From: Schizophyllum amplum
Lineage: Eukaryota; Basidiomycota; Agaricomycetes; Agaricales; Schizophyllaceae
DNA length: 64,000 bases
Assembly (NCBI GenBank): GCA_007026445.1
Contig: VDMD01000005.1
Span: 1,116,001-1,180,000, forward strand
Direction: 5' to 3'
Shown here: positions 21,801 to 34,483 of the stretch, piece by piece
How the letters are laid out: each line of letters begins with the position of its first letter
How positions within the stretch are numbered: position 1 is the first letter of the stretch
Notes under the pieces: model-generated
Databases searched by the model: none
What the model was told of the DNA's origin: nothing
What the model saw: only the letters and a program-made list of their open reading frames with translations
Made by a program: the position numbers and the translations under genes

Positions 21801-24800
21801 CAGCTAAAGCCTGTCCTCGCGCCTGGAGTCATCGCAAGGCATGCCCGGGAGTTATTGCAGCGCATGCAGGGGGCCTTCGTATCTCGGCTCGCGGTCCCTG
21901 CGCCTCGGTCCGCTCATGCTGGAAACTGACGCGTAGGCATCTCTGCCCCCGCATGCATGCATCTCTGGCTGACGCGCCGCTCAGGCGTCTACTGCTGCCG
22001 TGCGTGGGCTCCGTGTATCCAATCCCTGCGCCCACGTACCGCTGCAGCGTCTCTTCGGCCGCTCATCGACCTGCGAGGAGGACGGAGGGACGCCACCCGC
22101 GGCATGCGATCTTTGCCCGTTCACAATGAGATGTAGGACCTGTCCAGAGCCGCAACATGCGATGTCATCCCGAGCTCGATATACGATGTCGAGCCGCGGT
22201 GTCATCCCGCCCGTGCAACGAGAGAGGGCGTCCGTGCCCGTCTGTATCGCGCCTCAACTGCCGCCTGCGTCGCTCCTGAAATTGGGGTCCGCGGAACTTC
22301 TAAACCCCACGCCGAGCAGATGAGGTCGCGCAGCGTTCGAGGTGCGCTCCTGCTTTGCAGCTTTGCACTGAACCGGCAGACACCGACTCGCCTATCGCCT
22401 TCTCTGGGTACGGCAAACACGTCGCCTTCTCCTCCTCCCTGGCACGCACGGTACGTACATGACATTTAGTTGTTTTGACGCAAATTTACTCGCTGCGCTA
22501 TCAGGAATCGCTCGTCGCGGACGGTCAGGAAGCTGCCGGACGATGCGAAAAGAAGGAGTGCCATCGGGAAGGCTTGATGTTCTTCGAATATTGCAGACAG
22601 CTCGGAAGGCTCGGAACGATGCGACAGACCTCTGGGTGCACTATGGCGCCAAGTACTCGCTAACGAACGTTGCATGGTAATTAGTACGCGCGCATAGCGC
22701 AATATTAATCCACTTTCACGGTGCGCTCTTATGTACTCATCATTTGGGAAAAACAGAAGAAGACGATGACCACACAAGCATTATTTTTCGTCGTTCGGAG
22801 TCATCGCTGGCTTCGCTATCCAACGCCAAGCAAGGACGAGTTGACTGCGGAATGCAACGTCGGGATCCTGCGACGAATTTATTCAGCACGCGCATAAATC
22901 AGACATAAAGTTGCCGGACGCGCACTATACCTTGGCGCGAAGACGTAGACGCAGGTCGAGACTCGGAGCCTCGGTCAAGCGAGTCGGTGTGGTACATCAA
23001 CCACCACCTTCCTGGACTGGGACAAGCCACCCCACGCGCGGGTGGCAGAGGGTGATCACACCCCATGAGAGGCATGTTCCCTTTTTTTCCCGCGTGTGCA
23101 TACCTTTTTCTGCTCGTCCACAACAGGCGTCACTTCTCGCCATGCTGTCTCTTGAAGGTCGGACACGATCCAACACGATCTATGCCGTACGCGCGCCGGC
23201 GGCTTCTCTCGCTCGACCTGCGGCTTCTCGCGGTGACGCGCCGGCGGCTTCCACTCGCACGGGCGAGCTTCTTCTCATCAACCCTCCCGAGGAAGAAGAA
23301 AATACGGGCACTCCTCTCACACGCTGGCACACCCTTCGGCGTTCGCACATCTGCCTGTCATCTCGCCATCCGACGAAGAAGCGGGCAGCTTGTTGCGTAG
23401 GTATCCACTTGTCTCTCCGGGTGAGAGATACTTAGGCGCGTCGGGCTGCGAACGGATGGACGCGTTGCATGATGGAAGATGTGGTTGAACATATCCGGGC
23501 CGAGGTCGAAGATGACGATTGCGCCTCCGCCGGCATCGGCAACTCAGTGCTCGGACCGGCGGCAACCACGTGCTGAGGTGCCTCCCGGCGGCCCCTGACG
23601 AAACTTCACTGAGCGCTCCGATATCCCGACATCCATGGTCTCCCCTGATGCGGGACACACGGCTCGGACGATTCCGAGAGGACCCTGCACCGTGTCCAGC
23701 AACCCTGAACGTTTGTTATCGAACACATCAGCCAAGGACAGGCAAAGGTGCTGCAGTTTCTCCACATGTATGGGTGCTTGCCCTCCTCATCGACATCTTC
23801 TGTTTCCAGCATTGTTGCTGTCGCTGCGCCCGCATCAGTGAATTTTATTTACCTGTGCGAATTGAGCGCGAAGTTGCTGGCCCAGTCTCAACTTCTCAGC
23901 CACCGAGACTGTCTCCCCTTGTGACCCCGTTGCCGAGTGGTTTTCGGCCAAACATCAGAGCGAAGCGATGGATTCTCACGCGAGGAAGGTCGACCATCGT
24001 CGCGCTCAGGTCGCGCTCAATACATGCACGGTCCGGAGCCAGGACGTGACTCGCTTGTAACTGCCTCGTTTGGTCGGTTTCACTGTTTTGTCCTGCGTCC
24101 ATGGACAGGCTGATGGCTTGAGGGGTACTTCCAGCTCATACAACACGCCGACTTCACCAGAAGAAGAACATTACACGTTTGAGTACAGCTTTTGTCGCAA
24201 CTCAGCTCTGCGCACATCCGGCTACGGTTTGCAAGTCTATAAGTGCGACGTATCTCTCTGCGGGCAGTACGAGAATTCGAAGCCACCAGTGCCAATCCTG
24301 CGACTCGTCTGGGATACTAGTACGTCGGCCACGAATTCCAACCGTTCGCCAATCGGGCCATTGCATTCATTTATTAAGGCTTTCCACCACGTCTAATCAC
24401 CTCCTCCGTCTGCATCTCTGCGCGTCTGGTCGCCTTGGGTGACCTCTAGGCGCTACAGCATGTACGTCCTGCTTTGCCGGCCCTTCTTCTTTACAAACTT
24501 TGACAGATCTTCTTGCTCTTCACCCATGCCATGTTGATGTCCTCTCTCTCAACGCGCACCGGGTATACGCCACGAACGAGGACTACAAATTCGTATGCGC
24601 TACCGCACACTTCTTTCGCCTGAACTCCGTGATGCACTCCTTCCTTCAGGAATAGATTTCTGCAACAGACGCGTCTGTGTATGTAATGAAAGACCTACAA
24701 GACCTGTGGCGCAGTCCTTCGCTGTCTCTCGTGTATTGGACCCGTGCTGGCAGAAAGCACCTCGTGCTGTCGCGAGTGCACTACCTCTGCCGACGGTGAA

Positions 24801-27800
24801 GGGCGCGTGCTGGCAATCTATATGTCTGGACTGATCATCGCGGCTCGCCGCGTTCTCCGTGCGCCGTGTCCGTCTTCCCCTGCCTTCTCTTCTTTCGGCT
24901 CTTGCGGGGGTATGCGTGCAGTCAGCTTCAGCGCTTGATTGTTCTTTGCGCGCTTAACAGTCGCTGGTGAGTCTTATCCCTTCGCGGCATGCAGATCTCC
25001 GTACTGATATGCTTTATCGGTGATTGAGAAAAGACGGTCATTGCGGTCGCGGCAGACGCGAGTGGACATACTTAGGAAGGGCTCGTTGCACCGCGAGCGT
25101 TTTCCATCGGCATGAACGCGCCAAGAGCAAACACTGCTTTCTGTCTGAGACGGTGGTAGCCCAACGGATTCGCGCGGCAGACAAAGGCGGCTGCAGGAGT
25201 CAGTCATTTAACGGTACAAGCCCGGCCACGGTACGGTCTTCGTATCCTAAGCGCCGCAGGACTTCGATTGATGCACGCGTCGTGCTTCGCAATTAAGGGC
25301 CTTGCGCTTCTCAATGAAGACCACTCCTACGCCAACTTCTTCCACCAAACGGACCTCCCGACTTGACGAATAAGGATGCTTCACTAAGTGAGCATCGCCT
25401 CGAGACGCCGCCAGGCAAGTCTTCTCTTCCGTCCTCCTTGTCATGCCTGTCCAGAGCCAGGCTTGGTGGTCTCACGAGAACCCCAGCAGAGATTGAAGAG
25501 CACCGTCAGCTGGACGTCTCCGCATGTGTGCTTTCGGCGGGGAACCTTAGAGGGGACGAGCGTCCTCGGGTACACCTTCAAGCGTGCCACAAATCTCGCT
25601 GCGACTACGCCATGCCAGTGAGCGGTCTCGTCAACAATAGACCGCGTCCGTTGAATGCCGGTGGCGCGCTTCTGGTGCGCTCACATCTCTCGTAACTTAT
25701 CGCCTGATCGACCCCGATGCTAGTCTCATCACTCCTTAGGATGTGATTGGACGTGATCAGGCGCTGGGAGTGGGCTGGCGTCGCGCTGTTACGCTGCGTC
25801 ATCAGCGCCGCTAGACGCAGCCTCCTATTGCGTGGAACATTGAGCGCCTGCCAGGTGGCATCCGGAGGGGACAAGGATTGGCGCGCCTATGAGCTTACAG
25901 ATTAGTTGCGGGTCGGTCTTCGCCCCTCCGACCATCTTCCTGCGTATCATACACGTTGGTGATACCACAGGCTAGCTCATCATGCTATCAGCCTGCGCTA
26001 CTCGGCGATCATCGCAGCCATCGCCACGACGCCCGCAACGTGTCGACCAGCGCGCTCACTAAATTCCCCGTACGGTCTGGTATTTGACACGTCCCAGGAA
26101 ACTCTTCCATCCCTTGCTGTAACGCGAGCGCTGGATTCCGAAGGCCCCGGAAAGACTGCAGAGCTTCAACAGATGCATCTGCGTCCGCGCCGGAAAAGTC
26201 GAACATCGATTGACCACGTGTTTCGGGATCTTCCATGCCATTTGTACTGGATTTCGGTCTGTGTTGTTCATCTTCATCTAGCTTCACCATGTACGCACTC
26301 ATCATCTCCGCGAGCTGCCGAATGTTTCTGGCGTATACATAGAAGCATGTCTTCTGCGCGTCTTTTCTAACAGCAGCACACCTGAGTCCTGATTTTGTCC
26401 TGATTTGTCTGCTGAAGCGCTGACGGTCGAGCACAGGTCGCGACTTTCTTCCCTTTTGCTTAGAAAATCGATGACCAAGTACCAACATCGGTAAGGGCCT
26501 GAAGCTGAAGACGGAATAACGGACGGATGAGAGACCGGAGCCTCACGCACTTGGCAAGAATTGAGCAATGGCGATGACAAGCCGGGAAGATGCCGACGGT
26601 TTCTCACGCATCACGCTGATCACGTGTATTGTTCAACTGCGACCGCCAGCAAGCGAAGCGCATTACGCATGGGTCCGCACCGTCAGTACGCACCACAAAT
26701 CCTCAGATCTCTAGCTTCAAGACACTTTTCACGTCAAAGAATATCGCTTTCGTCGGTATCAGTAGTACTTGACTGCTCGAAAAGCCCATCTTCCCGCCCG
26801 CATTGACATCCGCTTGCGGGCACTGACTGCGCCATCGTTCGCCTACAAATAGTACGATGCTCAAACTCCCTTTGTGCCCATATATGGTAGTTGGAGAGAT
26901 ACTGTATATCTAGAGTACATGATTTTCTATGTGCTGCTGGGGGAATCAGCAACTTTATCAATGATACGGACAGTCCTGTATGCGACGAGTCCAAGTTTCT
27001 TACAGTTAGGCACGTACATTCAGACATAGAACTGTTGACGAACTGCCTATCAGCTTACGCCCTTTCTCAGTACGATATATACAGATGCATATCGAGTCCG
27101 TATCTAACGAGCTCCGGACTGGACCCGCATCCTGTCATGCGCACAGCACATTCAGGCGGCCTCCGTGCAGCGCGCCCCGTCGAGCGCTGGCCGAGAGATT
27201 TGACGAGCGCCAAGTCGATAGATCCGCGATGTCCATGCATATGAGGCCAGTATTGTGGCGTATCGAAACTCGAACTACTTATTTGAATCGAACACGAACA
27301 TGTAGCGCTGTGGCGTGTCCTGCAGCATTCGCGATCTCCTACACTTGTAGCTTGTGGGCAGCGCAAGATCCTGGATTTTCCGAAGTGCTGATGGCGCACC
27401 ACCTCGAAAGTTGCCGTTAATGGCTTTGAATATGAGTCTTTAATTGTTTCCTGTATAGTCCTGTAGCTGATACCAGCTGGGTAGATGCACGTAATGGACT
27501 CGAAAGGCCACTGCAACCCAACTGGCGCTGACTGCTCAGCATCCATGGACTCTGCACGGGCGCCGCCGCTGTATACGCGCAGTCGCAAGTCTTGAGACTG
27601 GTAGAATGCCATTTATGAGATGCTGTTTGATCATGGCTCGTAGTATCTGGTATCGCGGACGATGGGTGGTGCCTGCACGGAAAGGAAGGGGCGACAATGA
27701 GGCTGACGGTGCCGGGCGTCCGAGTGTGCACACGCACCGTGACACCTCCATTCGCAGGAGGGCCGTGCCGAGACAAGGTCATGCGCGCTCCCTTCCTTCT

Positions 27801-30229
27801 CCTGCGCGCTCCCTGAGGGGCACCGTCCGCGCGTATGTCAGGTTTACATATGGCGGGCGCATACCCGCTCAGAACTCAATGGCCTCCAAGTCCCAGACCG
27901 CCTCAACGTGCCCTTTATGAACGTGGGGGATCTGCGGAGCCACCCGGAGAGGCAAATGCCTGTCACGAAGTTCAGAATTCAGGCAAATGATCGAGAGGAA
28001 ACTTGGCGCACCGGGGAGGGGCTACACCGCCATCACCTCGAGGCGAGGTGTGTACGCATCGCTCGGCGCAGGAAGATAGCAGGGCGTCAGGCGGGCGCGT
28101 GTATGGAGATAGAGGCATTTTCTGGAGGAATCAAAGTTTGAGTGAACGCACCGGGAAGCGTGGGGACGCAGGGACGTCTGCGGCGGCATGAAACCCAAGC
28201 GACTTGGACATCGTTGAACATGCATATTGAACATGCATGCGAGGTTTGCCGGCGGATCAGCTCACGAGGGCACGGAGCAGCTAGCGCTCAAGGCACGACA
28301 ACAGAGCAAACGCGCTAGCGTTGGGGTAGAAACAACCGATGGCATCATGCGTGGAAGGCATCATTGTCATTGAGGCAATCGCACATAGACCTTGATCTTG
28401 ACGCTGCCCATGTTATGTCAAGCGTCTAGTACTTAACCAGCGTCCGTCAGCGACAGAGTCGAGGAAGATCGGGGAAGCGAGGTCATCGGGCTATCCTGAA
28501 GCGCTTGTCAGTATTGTTCGACGGGGGGAGGGAGGTCGACTGACATGAATCAGCCCTCCATGGACAGCTTCTTCGGTAGTATCCTGGCATCTTCAGCGCC
28601 CGCTGCGTCTACTTACAATATTTGCCGACTGATACATAATTCCCAACTGAAAGGGTCGCATGAGAGATCGAAGAGAACCGAATACATTCCGGCTGGCGTC
28701 GCGCGATCGAGGAGTCATTCAGCTTTCCGCTTGACTATGCGTACCCACGATAGTTTCGCAATTGACAAGGCGCCCAGCGGGAGACTGACAGTACATACGA
28801 GAAGAGACTCTCGGGAGTGTGCCGTGCCTTCAACCCTCATACAGATTTATGCGTTGCATTAGTCAAAAGAAGGTGTTTTCGCAGGCCAGGCGGCGTACCT
28901 CATGCGTTTGGGGGTCAGGAACTCGATGAAAGTCGACGCTCGCTCGCGAGCCTGGAGAGTCGCGGGAGTAGAGAGGAGCCAGCACCAGCACACCGGTCAG
29001 ATGGTGCTGGTACAGGCGGCATGGGGTCCGCGCGCCTCGCGCCAGGCGTGTTGTATACCTTCAAAGAAGCATCAGAGTGCGCGCAAACCTAGTCTATTGA
29101 CGGCGAAGTGAGTGGTCGGTCGCTCGGCGTCGTGCCGATACGGAGGGGGTCTGCGCAGCGAGGAGATGCATTTGGAGATCGGATGGTCATGGGTATCGCA
29201 TGCTCACCACGTTCGTACTTGAAGCTTCTCCCGCGATACTTCGAGGGTGGGTTCCTTGCTTCTATGGCTTCGGGAAGCTTCAGCAGCAACACAAGGACGG
29301 AGTAACTCACGTCAAGCAATTCAGAAAGGCCTGGAAGTGGCCGTTTGACCAGGTGCCTCTATCGGGAGGCTTGCCGAAGTCGGCCCTGCCAGTCGAACGA
29401 TCGTGCTGAAGTGAATACCTTGAGTCGCAGGACGAGTACACCGCTCGGGGTGCTCTCACGCAAATTGGGTGGTCATCCTCGAGATAAGAGAGGATGATAA
29501 GAGACGAATTGTAATGAAGGGCACACGTTGATGCAGGTTTCCTGGCGTGTACAAGAATTAACCAGTGCTTCGCCCCGACACTTGGAGCCTGCGAGTCGGA
29601 TTGTGTTCTCGACTTCTAGCGCATCTGAGGCCTGAGCGCTATCGGTGGTCATTTCCAGATAGAAACAGCGTAGGTGCACGATACACACAGTGACTCACCG
29701 TATATAGAGACCTCATTGCATTGGCGTCCTCGGTCAGGCGATGTGCACGCCGGATCGTCGGGACGCAAGGGCCGCCCCGAAAGCTGAACATAACGGGAGC
29801 TCACGCGGTGTTCCATAATATACGTGGATGCCAATGTACATGTATCTCCATTGTATACAAAGCCAGGACATGAGTTCCTGCCAGTGTTCTGCCTGTAAGG
29901 CTGTACTGAATAAGCCAAGGATAGAAGTGCTGCATGCTGAGCCCGGTGAGCCGGGACATACGCACTGGAGCCTGCTGGAACATTACAGCGCATGCCCCTT
30001 GAGCAACTTTCCGCGGGACCAAAGAGAGCCGCGCGACCAAAAGAAAGATCCGCTTTAGCGTCCGATGACGGTTCAATTCTGTTCAAGTCGAGCACGTGTA
30101 AGGAGGCACGTGGAAGTCCACATTTGGAAGGTCGTGCGCCGTTTGTGGCGTCTGGGTCACCGTGCCTTGAACCTGAACCGGCATATCGTAGTCACTGACG
30201 AGGCGTACTCGGACAGAATCTCTGTTATT
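18842..30229. other. 11-kb gene-poor stretch
   Basis: No gene could be assembled here. The left 200 bases are the 5' UTR/promoter of the C2H2 gene. A few short stretches have coding-like composition but no assignable family: plus 24535-24651, plus 25285-25360, minus 26009-26488 and minus 27067-27612. None can be joined into a multi-exon model. The rest is GC-moderate DNA without long repeats visible by eye, apart from a 12-bp direct repeat near 28215-28240. Possible explanations are decayed genes, lineage-specific non-coding loci, or genes hidden by indel errors like those in the ARP8 gene. Confidence 0.4.
19027..19033 (-). promoter_or_regulatory. TATA-like box for the C2H2 factor gene
   Basis: On the minus strand the sequence reads CTTATATTCC. 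If initiation occurs about 30 bases downstream, transcription starts near 19.0 kb, leaving a 5' UTR of about 150 bases before the ATG at 18841. Confidence 0.4.
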
Positions 30230-31386
30230 ATGGCCAATAACAGGACACCAGAGTCTCCGAGGATGGGCGTCAGACGATCCTCTCGCCTCAGCAAAGGTGT
30301 GCTGCCATATCAATCTGTCTTCGTCATTCAATTAACGAATCGCGCATAGGTCAGACCACAAGCATGATCGTACGCATGCCGCCTGCAGGGGACCCACCAG
30401 CCAAGCGGCGCAAATTAACCAACACGGATCTCGTGGAATCATGCAGTGCGAAGCCGGCGCTTACTTCCTCACCAGGGAAGCGCGGCAAGCTCACCCAGGC
30501 AGAGCTCCTCAAGCGCGAGCGGAGGCTGGCCAAACTAGAGCTGGACTACCAGGACCGTTCTGAAGAGTTGGAGCGGCGCTACACTTCCTTGAACGAACGC
30601 GAGACGCAGGCAAACTCTGCCCTGGATAGCATTGCCGAGCGAGACGCACTAACCACGCTCTCCCAGCTCGAAGAGCTGTTCAGCTGCCCCATGTAAGTCT
30701 CCGCGCCACTCCGATTCACCAGCAATATTCATCCCACCATTTACCAACCATCGATCACTACTTATCAACGTCCATGTAGCTGCCAGCAGATTCTCACGGT
30801 ACCGTACTCGCTGAACCCCAGTCTCTGCGGCCACACCTTCTGCGGCATCTGTATCCTCAGGTGGTTCTTCACGCGGCTGCACGAAGCCTGCGGCGGATGG
30901 CACGAGTCCGTTGACTGTCCCATCTGCCGCCAGCTGCTGGTTATCACGCCCGATCGGACGCCGCGCCTCGAGTTCACCTTCCCGTTCGTGCCCAACCGTT
31001 CGGTGGCGAACGCCTGCGAGACGCTCATAGAGAGGCTGGCGCAACTGGTACCGTCGGCTTCTGCGGCTCGGGTCAAGCGCGAGATCAGCGAGGCTCCTCT
31101 GAAGTCGCGCTCGTCGAAGGACTGTGATGAGAAGGACGGTGTTGCCGAATCGACCGAGGATAACATGGCGATTGGCACTATTAATACCTTGGAGGGGTGG
31201 AGAGAGGGAGGTCCTTTACGCACCGAGTGGCTCAAGAAGGATAGGCAAGTCTTGACTGTTCTATACGACTCATCGGACTAATCGCCCTCCAGCGAGGGCA
31301 AGAAAGAAATGTCCGACCTCATCTCCAAGTGGACGACACTGAAGTCTGCCGACTTCGTTCGTATCAAGCGACAACTCTGCACATAA
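30230..31386 (+). CDS. RING-finger E3 ubiquitin ligase, putative
   Basis: The four exons are 30230-30296, 30350-30692, 30780-31244 and 31293-31386, totalling 322 residues. The N-terminus is basic (MGVRRSSRLSKG, AKRRKL). A charged coiled-coil segment follows (about residues 70-120), leading directly into a C3HC4-type RING: FSCPICQQIL, then CGHTFCGICILRWFF, then CPICRQLL. The CPIC pair is completed across intron 2 (AT|C). The last intron uses a GC donor (AG|GCAAGT, 31245-31292); splicing it restores EGKKEMSDLISKW and a stop at 31386, whereas reading through stops at 31281. Coiled-coil plus RING suggests a ubiquitin ligase, substrate unknown. A start at 30263 is possible, but 30230 (MANNRTPESP) is the first ATG in frame. 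The gene is convergent with ARP8. Confidence 0.8.
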
Positions 31387-31643
31387 GGCACGACACATGA
31401 TAGTTTGCTTTCTATGCTTCGAGGAAAGGAAAGGAAACGGACCCATCTGTAAACTATCAAACATACCCAAGCTCGTGTACATTGAAAATCGGATACTAAA
31501 CGACCAGCATGTACAATTATGGACCGTCTATATGTTGTACCCGCTGCCACTGTACTAGTTATGCAAGCATTGTCCGATATCATGCCTCAAATATATGCCG
31601 TATTCCATACATACGTCCGCCGCAAAACACCTCCCCGCTGCGT

Positions 31644-34483
31644 TCAAAGGTAGAAGCAACGCTCCTTCAGCCCGCGCATGCCCAAAAGATCCTGATGAGA
31701 AGACTCGCATAAGAAACAAGACGGAGGGACAAAGCAGGAGACTACGTACCCAGTCCGCAGGCGTCACCCACAGCTCCGAGACGCCCTCCATCTTGCCCAG
31801 GACAGCAGCACCCTTCCATACAAGCACGCTCGGGTCGACATCCTTGGGCGGCGGAATTACTTGCGTCCGAACCTCGTTGCTCTGCATTACCGCGATAGCG
31901 GCCGACTGTAGCCTGTAGCAAGGTATTAGCAATAACGCGCGACGCATGCCCCGTCACAGACGAAGGCGGTGACCAGACAAAAATAAGCACTTAAGAAAAC
32001 AAAGCCATACACAAAGTCCACAAGCCAAAACAAGCTCATACGACCTTCCGGCCCACCACTCACCTCGCCTCCAACGCATGCGCCAGACCGGGCATGTTAG
32101 CCGGCCCACCCACCAACAGGATGGCGTTCAAGTACTTGATAACGCGGTCCTCGCCCATCATGCGCATGCTGTTGTACACCGCGGCGTCCAAGGGCGTCTT
32201 GCTCGCCTCAAGGTAGACGTCGATCTCCTTCGGCTTGGGCGGTGTGGGTGGTTGCTCTGGTGCGGGCTTCGGCTCTTCGCCGTCAACGTCCATAGACGCA
32301 TCATCCGCGGGGGACGCTGAGGTGGTCTTCGATCCCGAGGGCGTGGATGTGTTTGCACTTTTGCTGGCCTCGCCGGGCATGGTCATTTGCATGGTCATCG
32401 GCAGCGGCATGAGATGGGCTGTGACTCGCTTCATTGTTTCTGTCTGCGAGGGCGTCAGTCCAACGTTGAGAGTGTCAGACTCCTTATGCGCATGTACGTA
32501 CCAGATGCTCCGCGGGTGGCTCCATAATTTCCTCGGTCGTGTCCGTCTGATAGTACGGTGGCGCATAGGGCTCGAACTTGAGGAATGTCTGGCACTCGTG
32601 AAGTACGCCTGTTGCGAGGATCAGTCAATAAACTCAACAGAGGCACAGAGTACTCCGCAAAAGGATACTCCGCGGAAGCCCAGACATACCATAGGCGCCA
32701 AGATGACGGCGTCGTACGCCTGCAGGGTGTAGTTCTCCGGCCCTTTCCCTGGGTTCCGCACCGTGAAGTCGAAGCGCTTGAGTGCGACGTGGCGCTGTGG
32801 ACGATGGGTTAGCGTCTCGGGCAGAGTACTAGTAGGGCAAGCATCTGGACCCATGCACATACTATGAAGAGCAAGGCATATGATACTGTGAAGAGGCAAG
32901 ACATGCAGATGCCATGAAGGAGCAGAAGCAAGGTAATGAAGGAACAGGAGCAGATGCCAGAAAGAAGCCAGAGAAGCAGATATTATTGAGAGCCAAAAAG
33001 CACGCACCTCCTCCAAAGTGCATATACTTGCTTGAGCGTCTGCAGTAGCCGCCAGTCATGCATGCGCGCCAGGTCGCAGTCGCGGTATGGGAAGTTGTAG
33101 CACTGAAGGATGACGTAGAGGAATCGGTCACGTCGTCGCCGCCGATGTCAGGACTATTCTGGATGACATGTAGATAGTCAATTGAACGATGGACGTCGAA
33201 ATTCTGGTCAGAGGGAAGAAGACCAGCCGTACCTGGTATCCGGATTCACGATACCCTCATCGACGCACGCGATGCTGGTCGAAGCGGCGCCGAAGTTAAT
33301 GACGCAGGCGCTGGACGTGCCCGAGCCATATGTTGCTGCGAGGATTCCTTTAATGAGGGTCAGCCCCCGGTATTCCGCGCGTGTACACCTATGCCCACCT
33401 GCTGCGCACACAATTGCTTGAAGCCCATCTGCACGAGAAACAGATTCACGAGCTCGCGCACGTAGTTTGTCTCGTAAAAGTCGGGATCACGAATACGACG
33501 CTATATTGCTGCATGGAGCGTCAGCCGGCGAGGCTGGCATAGACGGCGGGGCTAGCGGGCTGGCACGCGCGGCGCTCGCTCACCTACATGGTAGTCGCGC
33601 GGGTGATGTCGAACGACGTGCGCAGCGTTTCGCGGATGATGAGGTCGATGTCGGCGAGGACGGCCTGGAGGGAGGGGTAGTCGGCATTGAAGTTGACGCC
33701 GTGAATGGGCTGCTTGACAGAGTAGCCGGATGCTGGGGGGTCGGCGAGGTATTGTACCTGTTCGTGGCGTCAGATCAGGGCTCATACGGGGAAGCGTTTC
33801 GTGCAGCTCACTTCATTCCCGAGCAAGTACGGTCGTTCGGATTCGCGTATCCAGTTCACGCGGAAGGGGTCGCTGCTGTCGGGGACTGTGGTTGGGTAAA
33901 ATTTGCATTTGCCTCGCTGGCTACCCGGGCGGCGTTGGGGTCTCCGGGGATGTTGAGGTAGCTCATGTAGCTGTAGAGCGTGTTCTGGATGGCAGCAATC
34001 GCGCTGAGGGTCTGGTGTACCATTAGCGCTCCACTGCATTCAACGGAAGGAAACGCACTGGGTCAGCGGTGTTCGGGGAAATTGGTTCATTGGGGTCTGC
34101 TGGGCGGGGTACGCGACATCGCGCAGTCGGACGGGGGACAGGGGCGCTGGTCTTGCGCGCGACTATCGCAGGAATGACCACTGGTGACAGGTCCGACGCG
34201 CGTCCTATGCGGAAGTTCTGAGTGCCGGGATGGATGACCAAGGTTTGGTGCCCGCGCCTGAAGGTACATGAGCGAAAGCGAGAACAATGGACGCGACGCG
34301 ACGCACGGCTGGTCTGTGGCGGCATGGCCATTCGTTCAGGCTGGTATTTCTTCGCATTGCGATACCAGAGCGTCTGCGCTTCTGACTTGAGTACGTGGAG
34401 CTGGAATATTTGGGATTTGGCCTATGCCGATTCAGCATATTCCTCGCTGAGAGATCACAGTCGGACGCACGGAAGAGGGACAT
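31644..34483 (-). CDS. ARP8: Actin-related protein 8, INO80 complex subunit (frame disrupted)
   Basis: Family similarity is strong along the whole length: LVIHPGTQNFRIGRASD at the N-terminus, DPFRVNWIRESERPYLLG, NYVRELVNLFLVQMGFKQL, ACVINFGAASTSIACVDEG, TVRNPGKGPENYTLQAYD, a Ser/Pro-rich insertion, then VIKYLNAILLVGGPANMPG and SVLVWKGAAVLGKMEG. ARP8 binds nucleosomes and nuclear actin within INO80 (known for the family). The C-terminal exons (31644 to about 32600) read cleanly. Between about 32.69 and 34.25 kb the frame breaks near 32690, 33022, 33122, 33142, 33342, 33484, 33602, 33899 and 34244. Each break is repaired in principle by one extra base, mostly in a short mononucleotide run, and there are no nonsense substitutions. 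One further frame change near 34258 is unexplained. Either a consensus problem or a pseudogene. The exact start is uncertain. Confidence 0.8.

Noticed and set aside
26009..26488. 159-codon minus-strand ORF
   Set aside because: Composition is protein-like, but no family, start context or neighbouring exons could be found, so it is mentioned only as part of the gene-poor stretch.
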